A stretch of 64,000 bases of DNA, taken from NCBI GenBank assembly GCA_944474755.1, contig OX104115.1:29868043-29932042 (forward strand), given 5' to 3'. Source of the stretch: Limnoperna fortunei. Lineage: Eukaryota > Mollusca > Bivalvia > Mytilida > Modiolidae. The notes beneath the pieces are model-generated. The model was not told where the DNA came from. It searched no databases and saw only the letters and a program-made list of their open reading frames with translations. Position numbers and translations under genes: made by a program. Positions 1 to 9,200 of the stretch are shown one piece after another (position 1 is the stretch's first letter; each line of letters starts with the position of its first letter).

Positions 1-2
1 GG

Positions 3-782
3 TTATACATTAAACACATAGAAGAGAAGAAGTTAAGATCCAAGATATTTTGTGATTCTGATGTTGCTAGTGGTCTGTCAAAAATGAAACCATTTTTAGA
101 AGAAAAAGAACATTCTTCAAAAACTGACAACATAACATTTCTGTACCATAACATTGAAGGGTTAGTGAACCACATTGAAGATCTCAACAGAAACCCTGTA
201 ATCAAAAATGTGGATTTCATTTGCTTGACAGAAACATGGTTAAAAAAAGACATGGACTGCAGTCTTGAAGGATTCACATTTAATCACATTTCAAGATTTG
301 ATGCATACAATACTAGCTCACAGTTATATACATCATTAAAGCAAATGCAGCATGGAGGTGTTGGGGTTTTTTTCAAAAACGATTCTGTGTTCGAAAATGT
401 TCATCTGTCGTTTACAAATCTAGAATGTTTCATGTTCAAAGTGATTCCTCTAGAATTAGTTGTAGTTACAATCTACAGAAGTCAGAAGTACAATCTTCAT
501 TGTTTTATGCAAAATTTTTGTCAATTAGTTCAAAGTTTATTGTTGGTGACCAATAGAATTCTTATTTTGGGTGACTTCAATGAAAATATATTGAATGGCG
601 AGGATATTGTCCAGACTTACATGAAATCAAATGGATTTACACAGTGTGTAACAAAACCAACAACTGAAGGAGGTACTTTGATTGATCATGTGTACATTAG
701 AGGAATTGGTGATTTCAACATTTCTGTATTGCCAACTTATTACAGTTACCACGAGTCAATAATTATTAAAATAAGACTTTAA
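3..782 (+). CDS. Helentron-like protein, C-terminal part: helicase tail plus EEP (APE-like) endonuclease domain, 5' partial
   Basis: The frame is open from the left edge (first full codon at 3) to TAA at 780-782, so the gene begins outside the window. The first ATG, at 84, gives 232 residues but is probably internal. Numbered from that Met, the EEP motifs run in order: LYHNIEGL (Asn23), LTETWL (Glu50), GGVGVFF (91-97), TIYRS (Tyr131), LILGDFN (Asp164, Asn166), LIDHVY (Asp201) and SYHES (His223). They correspond to APE1 Asn68, Glu96, Tyr171, Asp210, Asn212, Asp283 and His309. The Asp that normally precedes the last His is Tyr222. The residues encoded by 3-83 begin LYIKHI and resemble the segment after helicase motif VI in Pif1/Helitron helicases. 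A helicase followed by an EEP nuclease is the known Helentron (Helitron2) design, in which the protein cuts and mobilises the element. Alternatives are a non-LTR retrotransposon endonuclease or a domesticated PIF1-EEP paralogue. A reverse transcriptase would normally follow directly in a non-LTR element, and none is seen. I am confident of EEP and less so of Helentron. Confidence 0.8.
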   Translation, partial: LYIKHIEEKKLRSKIFCDSDVASGLSKMKPFLEEKEHSSKTDNITFLYHNIEGLVNHIEDLNRNPVIKNVDFICLTETWLKKDMDCSLEGFTFNHISRFDAYNTSSQLYTSLKQMQHGGVGVFFKNDSVFENVHLSFTNLECFMFKVIPLELVVVTIYRSQKYNLHCFMQNFCQLVQSLLLVTNRILILGDFNENILNGEDIVQTYMKSNGFTQCVTKPTTEGGTLIDHVYIRGIGDFNISVLPTYYSYHESIIIKIRL

Positions 783-863
783 AATTTATACATACATTTA
801 AAACTATAAATGGCTCAAGTCATGTTTGAAAGATACGATTTTATATAATTTTATACAAATTTG

Positions 864-931
864 CCTCCCAAAAATCCAACCCTACGTCCTCGTCGTGGGA
901 GGTGGGTACTTGTGCAAAATATTGTTTGCAC
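864..931 (+). other. Two consecutive short hairpins downstream of the endonuclease ORF
   Basis: CCTCCCA at 864-870 pairs with TGGGAGG at 896-902 (25-nt loop). GTGCAAA at 912-918 pairs with TTTGCAC at 925-931 (6-nt loop). Helitron-family elements end in a short 3' palindrome, so one of these could mark the 3' end of the element encoding the upstream ORF. That is inference, since no target-site boundary can be seen from a single copy. Confidence 0.3.
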
Positions 932-982
932 TAGTAGCTAACAGGGCTCTGGTACATTCCATTACACCTTTTCTTTTTACAG

Positions 983-1037
983 GCATTGTTTTGCAGTTTC
1001 AAGAGAACTCACTGATGATGTTGCCATCATGGGCATT
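983..1037 (+). other. Candidate internal exon (55 nt) of an unidentified gene
   Basis: A pyrimidine-rich run ending TTTTTACAG (through 982) is followed by 55 nt and a strong donor, GTAAGT, at 1038-1043. One frame through it is open and reads HCFAVSRELTDDVAIMGI. Another frame is also open. Acceptor and donor match the eukaryotic consensus well, but such pairs occur by chance in AT-rich DNA and no neighbouring exon is identifiable. The product is unknown. Confidence 0.22.
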
Positions 1038-1043
1038 GTAAGT

Positions 1044-1359
1044 AAAAATATTCTGTAGGAGAAATTAGTAACAAATATAAGCAAAATCTTGCATAAAAGG
1101 TTGATGGAATTAACATTTAGTAGAAAATCTTTGTGTAGAAAACTGGCTAATAATAATATATTACATAAAACAATGTATCTCTTTTTTACTTCTGGAAGTT
1201 AAGTCAAAAACCAAGTTGAGTAAGCAGAAATAACTCGAAAACATAACAGGTTTTTACTTCTGTTACATTATTTATTTTGACGAGACAAACATGTTTAATA
1301 TGTATTATTATTTCCTTCAATCTTTTCTTTTGAAGCTGTTTTTGTTTTGGTCTATAAAA
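1044..1359. other. AT-rich non-coding DNA, no recognised feature
   Basis: I see no credible ORF, RNA gene or long repeat here. It could be intron, intergenic DNA or decayed transposon sequence between the endonuclease ORF and the flank element. Confidence 0.6.
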
Positions 1360-1696
1360 TAATTAGTGACAAGGGGCTATTTTGAAACTTAGTATCTCTT
1401 TTGGGTCATGAAAGTAAGTTATTTGTGTAAAGCAAGTGTCAGAAGTCAGGATACAATAGACCTTTTTGGTTTTTTGCTAAGGACAATGTCACATCTAGTC
1501 ATGTAAAATAGTTATTTGAGGAAAGAAAGTGGTACAGAGCCAAAAAATATATGTTGTTAAGGACTTTTATTCCCATTGCTAGGGACAAAATGCAAATTTT
1601 GTTAATGAAATGACATTTCAGTAAAGTACATCATTCTGATTCTAAAAATATATGGTTGCTAAGGACTTTTTATAAGAGTTACCTTGTTGCTATGGT
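1360..1696 (+). repeat. Degenerate tandem iterates of roughly 90 bp
   Basis: The phrase 'ttgctaaggac / ttgctagggac ... gtcat ... gtaaa' recurs several times with substitutions. Examples are near 1477, 1556, 1578 and 1656. The counterpart in copy 2, at about 58190-58430 on the opposite strand, has the same phrases. Copy boundaries are approximate. Confidence 0.5.
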
Positions 1697-2290
1697 ATGA
1701 CCTTGACCTATGACCTTTGCCCTTTGGCTCAAATTGAAGCTCTTTTCCTACTGATCATGATAAACCTATATGTTTACTATATTATCTCTAACCGTTTTCA
1801 AGTTTTAACCAAAAAACCGATTAACCGAAATGCGTCAAGGGCTGTAACTCGAAAATGGTTCATCGCACAGCTTCGGGCCAAATGTACCAAATGGAGGTCT
1901 TGATAAGAGCAGTATTTTTCCCATTTATTGTCTGCTTCTATCTTTTATGGTTTATGAGATATAGTGCTAACAGACCAATGGTGACCTTTGACCTTGACTT
2001 TTGACCTTTGACCTTTGGCTCAAATTGAAGCTCTTTTCCTACTGATCATGTTAAACCTATATGTTTACTATATTATCTCTAACCGTTTTCAAGTTTTAAC
2101 CAAAAAACCAATTAACCGAAACGCGTCAAGGGCTGTAACTCGAAAATGGTTCATCGCACAGCTTCAGGCCAAATATACCAAATGGAGGTCTCGATAAGAG
2201 GAGTATTTTTTCCATTTATTGTCTGCTTCTATCTTTTATGGTTTATGAGATATAGTGCTAACAAGACCTATGGTGACCTTTGACCTTGAC
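1697..2290 (+). repeat. Two direct tandem copies of a 291-bp repeat
   Basis: The string CTCAAATTGAAGCTC occurs at 1728 and 2019, exactly 291 bp apart. The sequence after each copy matches closely for the whole period, including the stretch that chances to give 68- and 60-codon open frames. Those frames are by-products of the repeat and are not annotated as genes. A single counterpart on the - strand lies at about 57880-58140 in copy 2. Confidence 0.85.
1982..2014 (+). promoter_or_regulatory. Cluster of nuclear-receptor-like TGACCT half-sites (DR1 spacing)
   Basis: TGACCT occurs at 1982, 1989, 2002 and 2009, giving two perfect direct repeats with 1-bp spacing (DR1). An imperfect TGACTT lies at 1995. 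DR1 is the classical site type for RXR/HNF4/COUP-TF-class receptors. Whether any receptor binds here is unknown, and the motif may be only repeat sequence. Confidence 0.35.
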
Positions 2291-2312
2291 TTTTGACCTT
2301 TGACCTTGACAT
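2274..2312 (+). promoter_or_regulatory. Second cluster of TGACCT half-sites (DR1 spacing)
   Basis: TGACCT occurs at 2274, 2281, 2294 and 2301, again as two DR1 pairs, with TGACTT at 2287. It is the second-copy equivalent of the cluster one 291-bp period upstream. Confidence 0.35.
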
Positions 2313-2717
2313 TTTCAAATGTAACATATGTCACATAGGATCAATGGTGGTGGTCCCAAGTCTCTAGGACTTACGGTTTTTGAGAAAAAAATTTTGACGC
2401 GTTGCATCATTTTTCAGGTCAAAAACGCGTAAACCGGAAGTCGATTAAGAAAAAAACTTTTGCATGTTAAATCATCGCCATAAGTCGCCCTACACTTTGC
2501 ACACTTCAGATTTTGAGTATCTGTTACGGTTTCTGAGTTTATCTGCTAACAAGGTTTTCGGTGTTGGGGCAGATAACTCTGTTACTAAAAATAGAACAGT
2601 CTCACAGGGTGAGCTACGTCATCTCCTGGTGTGATCGATTAAACGTACCAAGTATTATAATGATATGTCGAAACCCCTTCTGGCAAACCCATTTGGAAAA
2701 TTGGGGAGAAAAAGAAA
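2313..2717 (+). other. 3' part of flank element copy 1, conservation rising toward the end
   Basis: No gene is seen. From about 2330 to 2530 it aligns only loosely with copy 2. From about 2535 to 2717 I count roughly nine differences in about 195 aligned bases. Such preservation of an end is typical of a transposon terminus. Confidence 0.5.

Positions 2718-2750
<33 letters not shown>
2718..2750 (+). repeat. (AAT)11 microsatellite
   Basis: Eleven perfect AAT repeats follow an A-rich run (GGGGAGAAAAAGAAAA). Copy 2 has ten at the same place (57105-57134). The array unit has a shorter AAT run after GGAAGAAAAG, an analogous arrangement. Confidence 0.95.
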
Positions 2751-2765
2751 CATAAGAAATACAAG

Positions 2766-2798
2766 AAGGTCTTTCCCTTGGAAAGGGGGAAAGACCTT
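2766..2798 (+). repeat. Terminal hairpin of flank element copy 1
   Basis: AAGGTCTTTCCC (2766-2777) and GGGAAAGACCTT (2787-2798) form a perfect 12-bp stem with a 9-nt loop. It directly precedes the first array unit. The same hairpin is found inverted at 57057-57089. Confidence 0.9.
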
Positions 2799-2809
2799 AA
2801 TTAAAAGGA

Positions 2810-2831
2810 CATTTGTTCAGTAGAACAAATG
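2810..2831 (+). repeat. Unit-start hairpin (representative, first unit)
   Basis: CATTTGTTC (2810-2818) and GAACAAATG (2823-2831) form a perfect 9-bp stem with an AGTA loop. It is present in every unit. A diverged copy at 58459-58479 keeps the stem but has a different loop. Confidence 0.85.
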
Positions 2832-2837
2832 CACAGG

Positions 2838-2849
2838 AAGGTCTTTCCC
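2838..2849 (+). repeat. AAGGTCTTTCCC border motif in the unit
   Basis: This is the same 12 bases as the left arm of the flank-element hairpin, but without the partner arm. It links the unit and the flank element as members of one modular family. A copy on the other strand borders the flank element near 58446-58457. Confidence 0.6.
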
Positions 2850-2946
2850 TCGTTATCGTTTCTATAGGAAAAACTGGCGTTAAACGTTAAACAAGAGGCC
2901 CCAGAGGGTGAAAATCTATCATTTTACATCGTAATATACCCGTATA

Positions 2947-2966
2947 CCCCCCCCCCCCTCCGGGGG
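2947..2966 (+). repeat. Variable C tract followed by G5
   Basis: The first unit has C12, T, CC, GGGGG. Across units the C run varies from about 10 to 18. This is the main variable site of the satellite and accounts for most unit-length differences. Confidence 0.95.
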
Positions 2967-3020
2967 TTTCTATTCCATTGTTTCTAGAACGGTCTAATTA
3001 CAAAATTGAAGAAAAAAAAA

Positions 3021-3097
3021 GGGCCCGGCCCCTCCACCCCAGGGCCAGCATGATTTATTGTTTTTGACATGCTGCCCCTGGGTGGAGAGTTGGGCCC
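3021..3097 (+). repeat. Long GC-rich imperfect inverted repeat within the unit
   Basis: The left arm (3021 to about 3053, beginning GGGCCCGGCC) pairs with the right arm (about 3065-3097, ending TTGGGCCC) through stems including GGGCCC/GGGCCC, TCCACCC/GGGTGGA and CAGCATG/CATGCTG. The loop is about 11-12 nt of AT-rich sequence. It is the most stable predicted fold in the unit and is repeated in every copy on both arms. Confidence 0.85.
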
Positions 3098-3131
3098 TTT
3101 TTGGGTTCATAGTTTTATATGCAACTATGGT

Positions 3132-3140
3132 TATATAAAA
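3132..3140 (+). promoter_or_regulatory. TATA-like sequence TATATAAAA
   Basis: A good TATA-box match lies just after the GC-rich hairpin and a small CATAGTT/AACTATG inverted repeat, and upstream of a T-rich tract. It could start transcription of the unit. No downstream product is recognisable, and AT-rich DNA gives such matches by chance. Confidence 0.2.
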
Positions 3141-3152
3141 ACCGGGAACCAG

Positions 3153-3180
3153 TTTTTTTGTTTATTTGTTTGTTTGTTTA
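3153..3180 (+). repeat. TTTG/TTTA-rich simple sequence
   Basis: A T7 run is followed by GTTTATTTGTTTGTTTGTTTA-type simple sequence. It is nearly constant between units; one copy, near 62291 on the - strand, has lost one base. The right contig begins inside this tract after the N gap. Confidence 0.85.
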
Positions 3181-3285
3181 CTTTTCTGTTTTTAACTATA
3201 TGTTTGGTATTTTAATGACTTTTCTTGACTTGTAGGGGAAGAGAAAGAGATTTATGGTAAAAGGCAAAGAACAGAACTGGCTGGA

Positions 3286-3295
3286 GTCACGTGAC
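3286..3295 (+). promoter_or_regulatory. GTCACGTGAC palindrome (CLEAR/E-box-type)
   Basis: This perfect 10-bp palindrome is identical to the consensus bound by MiT/TFE- and USF-type bHLH-zip factors. A second CACGTG lies at 3707-3712 and a CRE-like TGACGTCG at 3547-3554. They recur once per unit. Function is inferred only from motif identity. Confidence 0.3.
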
Positions 3296-6200
3296 ATTGT
3301 TATATAATATCACGGAGATAGTTTTATTTTATCATTCTAGGGAGTTACGATGGTCTGAAAGGACATATATATGACATGATGCACGATCTGTAATCTCAGT
3401 GATTGTTTATTTCAGGACGACACGGATTAATATCAACGGACCATGCCGACAATTAATAAAAGACTTTTTTATTTTATTTTAGTGGAATTTTACACTGTAA
3501 AATAATTACACGAGGCACGTAGCAGACGATGGAATACACAAAAAAGTGACGTCGGAAATTGTTTCAATTTGTTATTGTTTCAGGTAAAATGCAGTTCGGA
3601 CAGTTAGAACAACTTGTTGACACACGATTTACACGGTCATTCACTGACGATGGCTGAAACGGACATCACGACAGACGAAATTTACGTGGCTGGGGGGAGG
3701 GGTGGTCACGTGTTTCAATGTGGGATTTTAAGGATTTATTGACTCGTACACCTTACGGGGAGACATTTTTAGACTGAAATCGACATTCTAAAGCGAATGG
3801 CGAGGGTTTCAAACAGCTGGGATGCATCGTTTTTCGGGAAATTACGATTTTTACATAAAAAGTGGTGTTGGACTTGCACGACTGGTAACTTTTTATTGGT
3901 TGCGCCCAGCGATTTTCTACCTATCGACAATTCGAGGACATCGATCCCAGATGCAATCGGCGTCCATTTTATTGTACCATTTTGTGTGCCTTAGGAGGAG
4001 ATGTGATAACAACGTTTTCATGGGGGGTCCCTGCCACGCCCTCATTTTTGACGGGGCGTGCTAACAGGGTGAATGGGAGAAAGCCCACGGGGTATCCATC
4101 ACACCGCCAAATTTTCAGCTCGATCGGATAAGAAACTTTTTGGCAGCACTAAATTGAATTTTAGATCGGAAGAAAAGTAATAATAATATTAAAAGGACAT
4201 TTGTTCAGTAGAACAAATGCACAGGAAGGTCTTTCCCTCGTTATCGTTTCTATAGGAAAAACTGGCGTTAAACGTTAAACAAGAGGCCCCAGAGGGTGAA
4301 AATCTATCATTTTACATCGTAATATACCCGTATACCCCCCCCCCCTCCGGGGGTTTCTATTCCATTGTTTCTAGAACGGTCTAATTACAAAATTGAAGAA
4401 AAAAAAAGGGCCCGGCCCCTCCACCCCAGGGCCAGCATGATTTATTGTTTTTGACATGCTGCCCCTGGGTGGAGAGTTGGGCCCTTTTTGGGTTCATAGT
4501 TTTATATGCAACTATGGTTATATAAAAACCGGGAACCAGTTTTTTTGTTTATTTGTTTGTTTGTTTACTTTTCTGTTTTTAACTATATGTTTGGTATTTT
4601 AATGACTTTTCTTGACTTGTAGGGGAAGAGAAAGAGATTTATGGTAAAAGGCAAAGAACAGAACTGGCTGGAGTCACGTGACATTGTTATATAATATCAC
4701 GGAGATAGTTTTATTTTATCATTCTAGGGAGTTACGATGGTCTGAAAGGACATATATATGACATGATGCACGATCTGTAATCTCAGTGATTGTTTATTTC
4801 AGGACGACACGGATTAATATCAACGGACCATGCCGACAATTAATAAAAGACTTTTTTATTTTATTTTAGTGGAATTTTACACTGTAAAATAATTACACGA
4901 GGCACGTAGCAGACGATGGAATACACAAAAAAGTGACGTCGGAAATTGTTTCAATTTGTTATTGTTTCAGGTAAAATGCAGTTCGGACAGTTAGAACAAC
5001 TTGTTGACACACGATTTACACGGTCATTCACTGACGATGGCTGAAACGGACATCACGACAGACGAAATTTACGTGGCTGGGGGGAGGGGTGGTCACGTGT
5101 TTCAATGTGGGATTTTAAGGATTTATTGACTCGTACACCTTACGGGGAGACATTTTTAGACTGAAATCGACATTCTAAAGCGAATGGCGAGGGTTTCAAA
5201 CAGCTGGGATGCATCGTTTTTCGGGAAATTACGATTTTTACATAAAAAGTGGTGTTGGACTTGCACGACTGGTAACTTTTTATTGGTTGCGCCCAGCGAT
5301 TTTCTACCTATCGACAATTCGAGGACATCGATCCCAGATGCAATCGGCGTCCATTTTATTGTACCATTTTGTGTGCCTTAGGAGGAGATGTGATAACAAC
5401 GTTTTCATGGGGGGTCCCTGCCACGCCCTCATTTTTTGACGGGGCGTGCTAACAGGGTGAATGGGAGAAAGCCCACGGGGTATCCATCACACCGCCAAAT
5501 TTTCAGCTCGATCGGATAAGAAACTTTTTGGCAGCACTAAATTGAATTTTAGATCGGAAGAAAAGTAATAATAATATTAAAAGGACATTTGTTCAGTAGA
5601 ACAAATGCACAGGAAGGTCTTTCCCTCGTTATCGTTTCTATAGGAAAAACTGGCGTTAAACGTTAAACAAGAGGCCCCAGAGGGTGAAAATCTATCATTT
5701 TACATCGTAATATACCCGTATACCCCCCCCCCCCTCCGGGGGTTTCTATTCCATTGTTTCTAGAACGGTCTAATTACAAAATTGAAGAAAAAAAAAGGGC
5801 CCGGCCCCTCCACCCCAGGGCCAGCATGATTTATTGTTTTTGACATGCTGCCCCTGGGTGGAGAGTTGGGCCCTTTTTGGGTTCATAGTTTTATATGCAA
5901 CTATGGTTATATAAAAACCGGGAACCAGTTTTTTTGTTTATTTGTTTGTTTGTTTACTTTTCTGTTTTTAACTATATGTTTGGTATTTTAATGACTTTTC
6001 TTGACTTGTAGGGGAAGAGAAAGAGATTTATGGTAAAAGGCAAAGAACAGAACTGGCTGGAGTCACGTGACATTGTTATATAATATCACGGAGATAGTTT
6101 TATTTTATCATTCTAGGGAGTTACGATGGTCTGAAAGGACATATATATGACATGATGCACGATCTGTAATCTCAGTGATTGTTTATTTCAGGACGACACG

Positions 6201-9200
6201 GATTAATATCAACGGACCATGCCGACAATTAATAAAAGACTTTTTTATTTTATTTTAGTGGAATTTTACACTGTAAAATAATTACACGAGGCACGTAGCA
6301 GACGATGGAATACACAAAAAAGTGACGTCGGAAATTGTTTCAATTTGTTATTGTTTCAGGTAAAATGCAGTTCGGACAGTTAGAACAACTTGTTGACACA
6401 CGATTTACACGGTCATTCACTGACGATGGCTGAAACGGACATCACGACAGACGAAATTTACGTGGCTGGGGGGAGGGGTGGTCACGTGTTTCAATGTGGG
6501 ATTTTAAGGATTTATTGACTCGTACACCTTACGGGGAGACATTTTTAGACTGAAATCGACATTCTAAAGCGAATGGCGAGGGTTTCAAACAGCTGGGATG
6601 CATCGTTTTTCGGGAAATTACGATTTTTACATAAAAAGTGGTGTTGGACTTGCACGACTGGTAACTTTTTATTGGTTGCGCCCAGCGATTTTCTACCTAT
6701 CGACAATTCGAGGACATCGATCCCAGATGCAATCGGCGTCCATTTTATTGTACCATTTTGTGTGCCTTAGGAGGAGATGTGATAACAACGTTTTCATGGG
6801 GGGTCCCTGCCACGCCCTCATTTTTGACGGGGCGTGCTAACAGGGTGAATGGGAGAAAGCCCACGGGGTATCCATCACACCGCCAAATTTTCAGCTCGAT
6901 CGGATAAGAAACTTTTTGGCAGCACTAAATTGAATTTTAGATCGGAAGAAAAGTAATAATAATATTAAAAGGACATTTGTTCAGTAGAACAAATGCACAG
7001 GAAGGTCTTTCCCTCGTTATCGTTTCTATAGGAAAAACTGGCGTTAAACGTTAAACAAGAGGCCCCAGAGGGTGAAAATCTATCATTTTACATCGTAATA
7101 TACCCGTATACCCCCCCCCCTCCGGGGGTTTCTATTCCATTGTTTCTAGAACGGTCTAATTACAAAATTGAAGAAAAAAAAAGGGCCCGGCCCCTCCACC
7201 CCAGGGCCAGCATGATTTATTGTTTTTGACATGCTGCCCCTGGGTGGAGAGTTGGGCCCTTTTTGGGTTCATAGTTTTATATGCAACTATGGTTATATAA
7301 AAACCGGGAACCAGTTTTTTTGTTTATTTGTTTGTTTGTTTACTTTTCTGTTTTTAACTATATGTTTGGTATTTTAATGACTTTTCTTGACTTGTAGGGG
7401 AAGAGAAAGAGATTTATGGTAAAAGGCAAAGAACAGAACTGGCTGGAGTCACGTGACATTGTTATATAATATCACGGAGATAGTTTTATTTTATCATTCT
7501 AGGGAGTTACGATGGTCTGAAAGGACATATATATGACATGATGCACGATCTGTAATCTCAGTGATTGTTTATTTCAGGACGACACGGATTAATATCAACG
7601 GACCATGCCGACAATTAATAAAAGACTTTTTTATTTTATTTTAGTGGAATTTTACACTGTAAAATAATTACACGAGGCACGTAGCAGACGATGGAATACA
7701 CAAAAAAGTGACGTCGGAAATTGTTTCAATTTGTTATTGTTTCAGGTAAAATGCAGTTCGGACAGTTAGAACAACTTGTTGACACACGATTTACACGGTC
7801 ATTCACTGACGATGGCTGAAACGGACATCACGACAGACGAAATTTACGTGGCTGGGGGGAGGGGTGGTCACGTGTTTCAATGTGGGATTTTAAGGATTTA
7901 TTGACTCGTACACCTTACGGGGAGACATTTTTAGACTGAAATCGACATTCTAAAGCGAATGGCGAGGGTTTCAAACAGCTGGGATGCATCGTTTTTCGGG
8001 AAATTACGATTTTTACATAAAAAGTGGTGTTGGACTTGCACGACTGGTAACTTTTTATTGGTTGCGCCCAGCGATTTTCTACCTATCGACAATTCGAGGA
8101 CATCGATCCCAGATGCAATCGGCGTCCATTTTATTGTACCATTTTGTGTGCCTTAGGAGGAGATGTGATAACAACGTTTTCATGGGGGGTCCCTGCCACG
8201 CCCTCATTTTTGACGGGGCGTGCTAACAGGGTGAATGGGAGAAAGCCCACGGGGTATCCATCACACCGCCAAATTTTCAGCTCGATCGGATAAGAAACTT
8301 TTTGGCAGCACTAAATTGAATTTTAGATCGGAAGAAAAGTAATAATAATATTAAAAGGACATTTGTTCAGTAGAACAAATGCACAGGAAGGTCTTTCCCT
8401 CGTTATCGTTTCTATAGGAAAAACTGGCGTTAAACGTTAAACAAGAGGCCCCAGAGGGTGAAAATCTATCATTTTACATCGTAATATACCCGTATACCCC
8501 CCCCCCCCTCCGGGGGTTTCTATTCCATTGTTTCTAGAACGGTCTAATTACAAAATTGAAGAAAAAAAAAGGGCCCGGCCCCTCCACCCCAGGGCCAGCA
8601 TGATTTATTGTTTTTGACATGCTGCCCCTGGGTGGAGAGTTGGGCCCTTTTTGGGTTCATAGTTTTATATGCAACTATGGTTATATAAAAACCGGGAACC
8701 AGTTTTTTTGTTTATTTGTTTGTTTGTTTACTTTTCTGTTTTTAACTATATGTTTGGTATTTTAATGACTTTTCTTGACTTGTAGGGGAAGAGAAAGAGA
8801 TTTATGGTAAAAGGCAAAGAACAGAACTGGCTGGAGTCACGTGACATTGTTATATAATATCACGGAGATAGTTTTATTTTATCATTCTAGGGAGTTACGA
8901 TGGTCTGAAAGGACATATATATGACATGATGCACGATCTGTAATCTCAGTGATTGTTTATTTCAGGACGACACGGATTAATATCAACGGACCATGCCGAC
9001 AATTAATAAAAGACTTTTTTATTTTATTTTAGTGGAATTTTACACTGTAAAATAATTACACGAGGCACGTAGCAGACGATGGAATACACAAAAAAGTGAC
9101 GTCGGAAATTGTTTCAATTTGTTATTGTTTCAGGTAAAATGCAGTTCGGACAGTTAGAACAACTTGTTGACACACGATTTACACGGTCATTCACTGACGA

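Larger units (their letters stand above)
1360..2799 (+). mobile_element. Flank element, copy 1 (about 1.4 kb interspersed element next to the array)
   Basis: This segment aligns along most of its length with the reverse complement of 57056-58489, so it is one of two copies of the same element. Its left limit is approximate, because the clean AAGGTCTTTCCC border seen in the other copy is not found here. In order it holds degenerate iterates of about 90 bp, two 291-bp tandem repeats with TGACCT clusters, about 240 bp of weaker similarity, a well-conserved segment from about 2530, an (AAT)11 tract and a terminal hairpin abutting the first array unit. It encodes no credible protein. I infer a non-autonomous transposon, possibly Helentron-associated. 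The class is uncertain. Confidence 0.6.

Noticed and set aside
826..1041. 71-codon ORF after the endonuclease gene
   Set aside because: It has no domain and its composition looks random. It overlaps hairpins and a candidate exon read in another frame.
3153..3180. Direct-repeat array as CRISPR
   Set aside because: The long 1388-bp head-to-tail units and short simple repeats have no repeat-spacer structure, and the sequence is eukaryotic.
3589..3742. Two overlapping micro-ORFs (22 codons at 3589, 30 codons at 3650; the second has A at -3 and G at +4)
   Set aside because: They are short, unrecognised and tested only by near-identical copies. They are mentioned here so they can be checked against ribosome profiling.
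3797..3994. 65-codon ORF beginning MARVSNSW, intact in all 42 copies, overlapped in another frame by an 80-codon ORF (3822-4064)
   Set aside because: The copies are too alike for conservation to mean anything. No known domain is seen, and the start context is ordinary. The overlapping frame is changed by single-base indels in some units (near 5433, 23451 and 24846). The few substitutions are not informative: one changes Pro to Ser in the 65-codon frame, another is silent in both frames. All indels fall outside the 65-codon frame, but with about ten events this is expected by chance.
4141..4180. GGCAGCACTAAATTGAATTTTAG resembles the start of U6 snRNA
   Set aside because: Only the GGCAGCAC word and A-rich composition agree. 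The rest of U6, including the ACAGAG region and 3' stem, is missing.
2800..4187. Unit as a tandem snRNA, 5S rRNA, tRNA or histone gene repeat
   Set aside because: I looked for U1, U2, U5, U6 and 5S landmarks, a tRNA B box and histone peptides, and found none.
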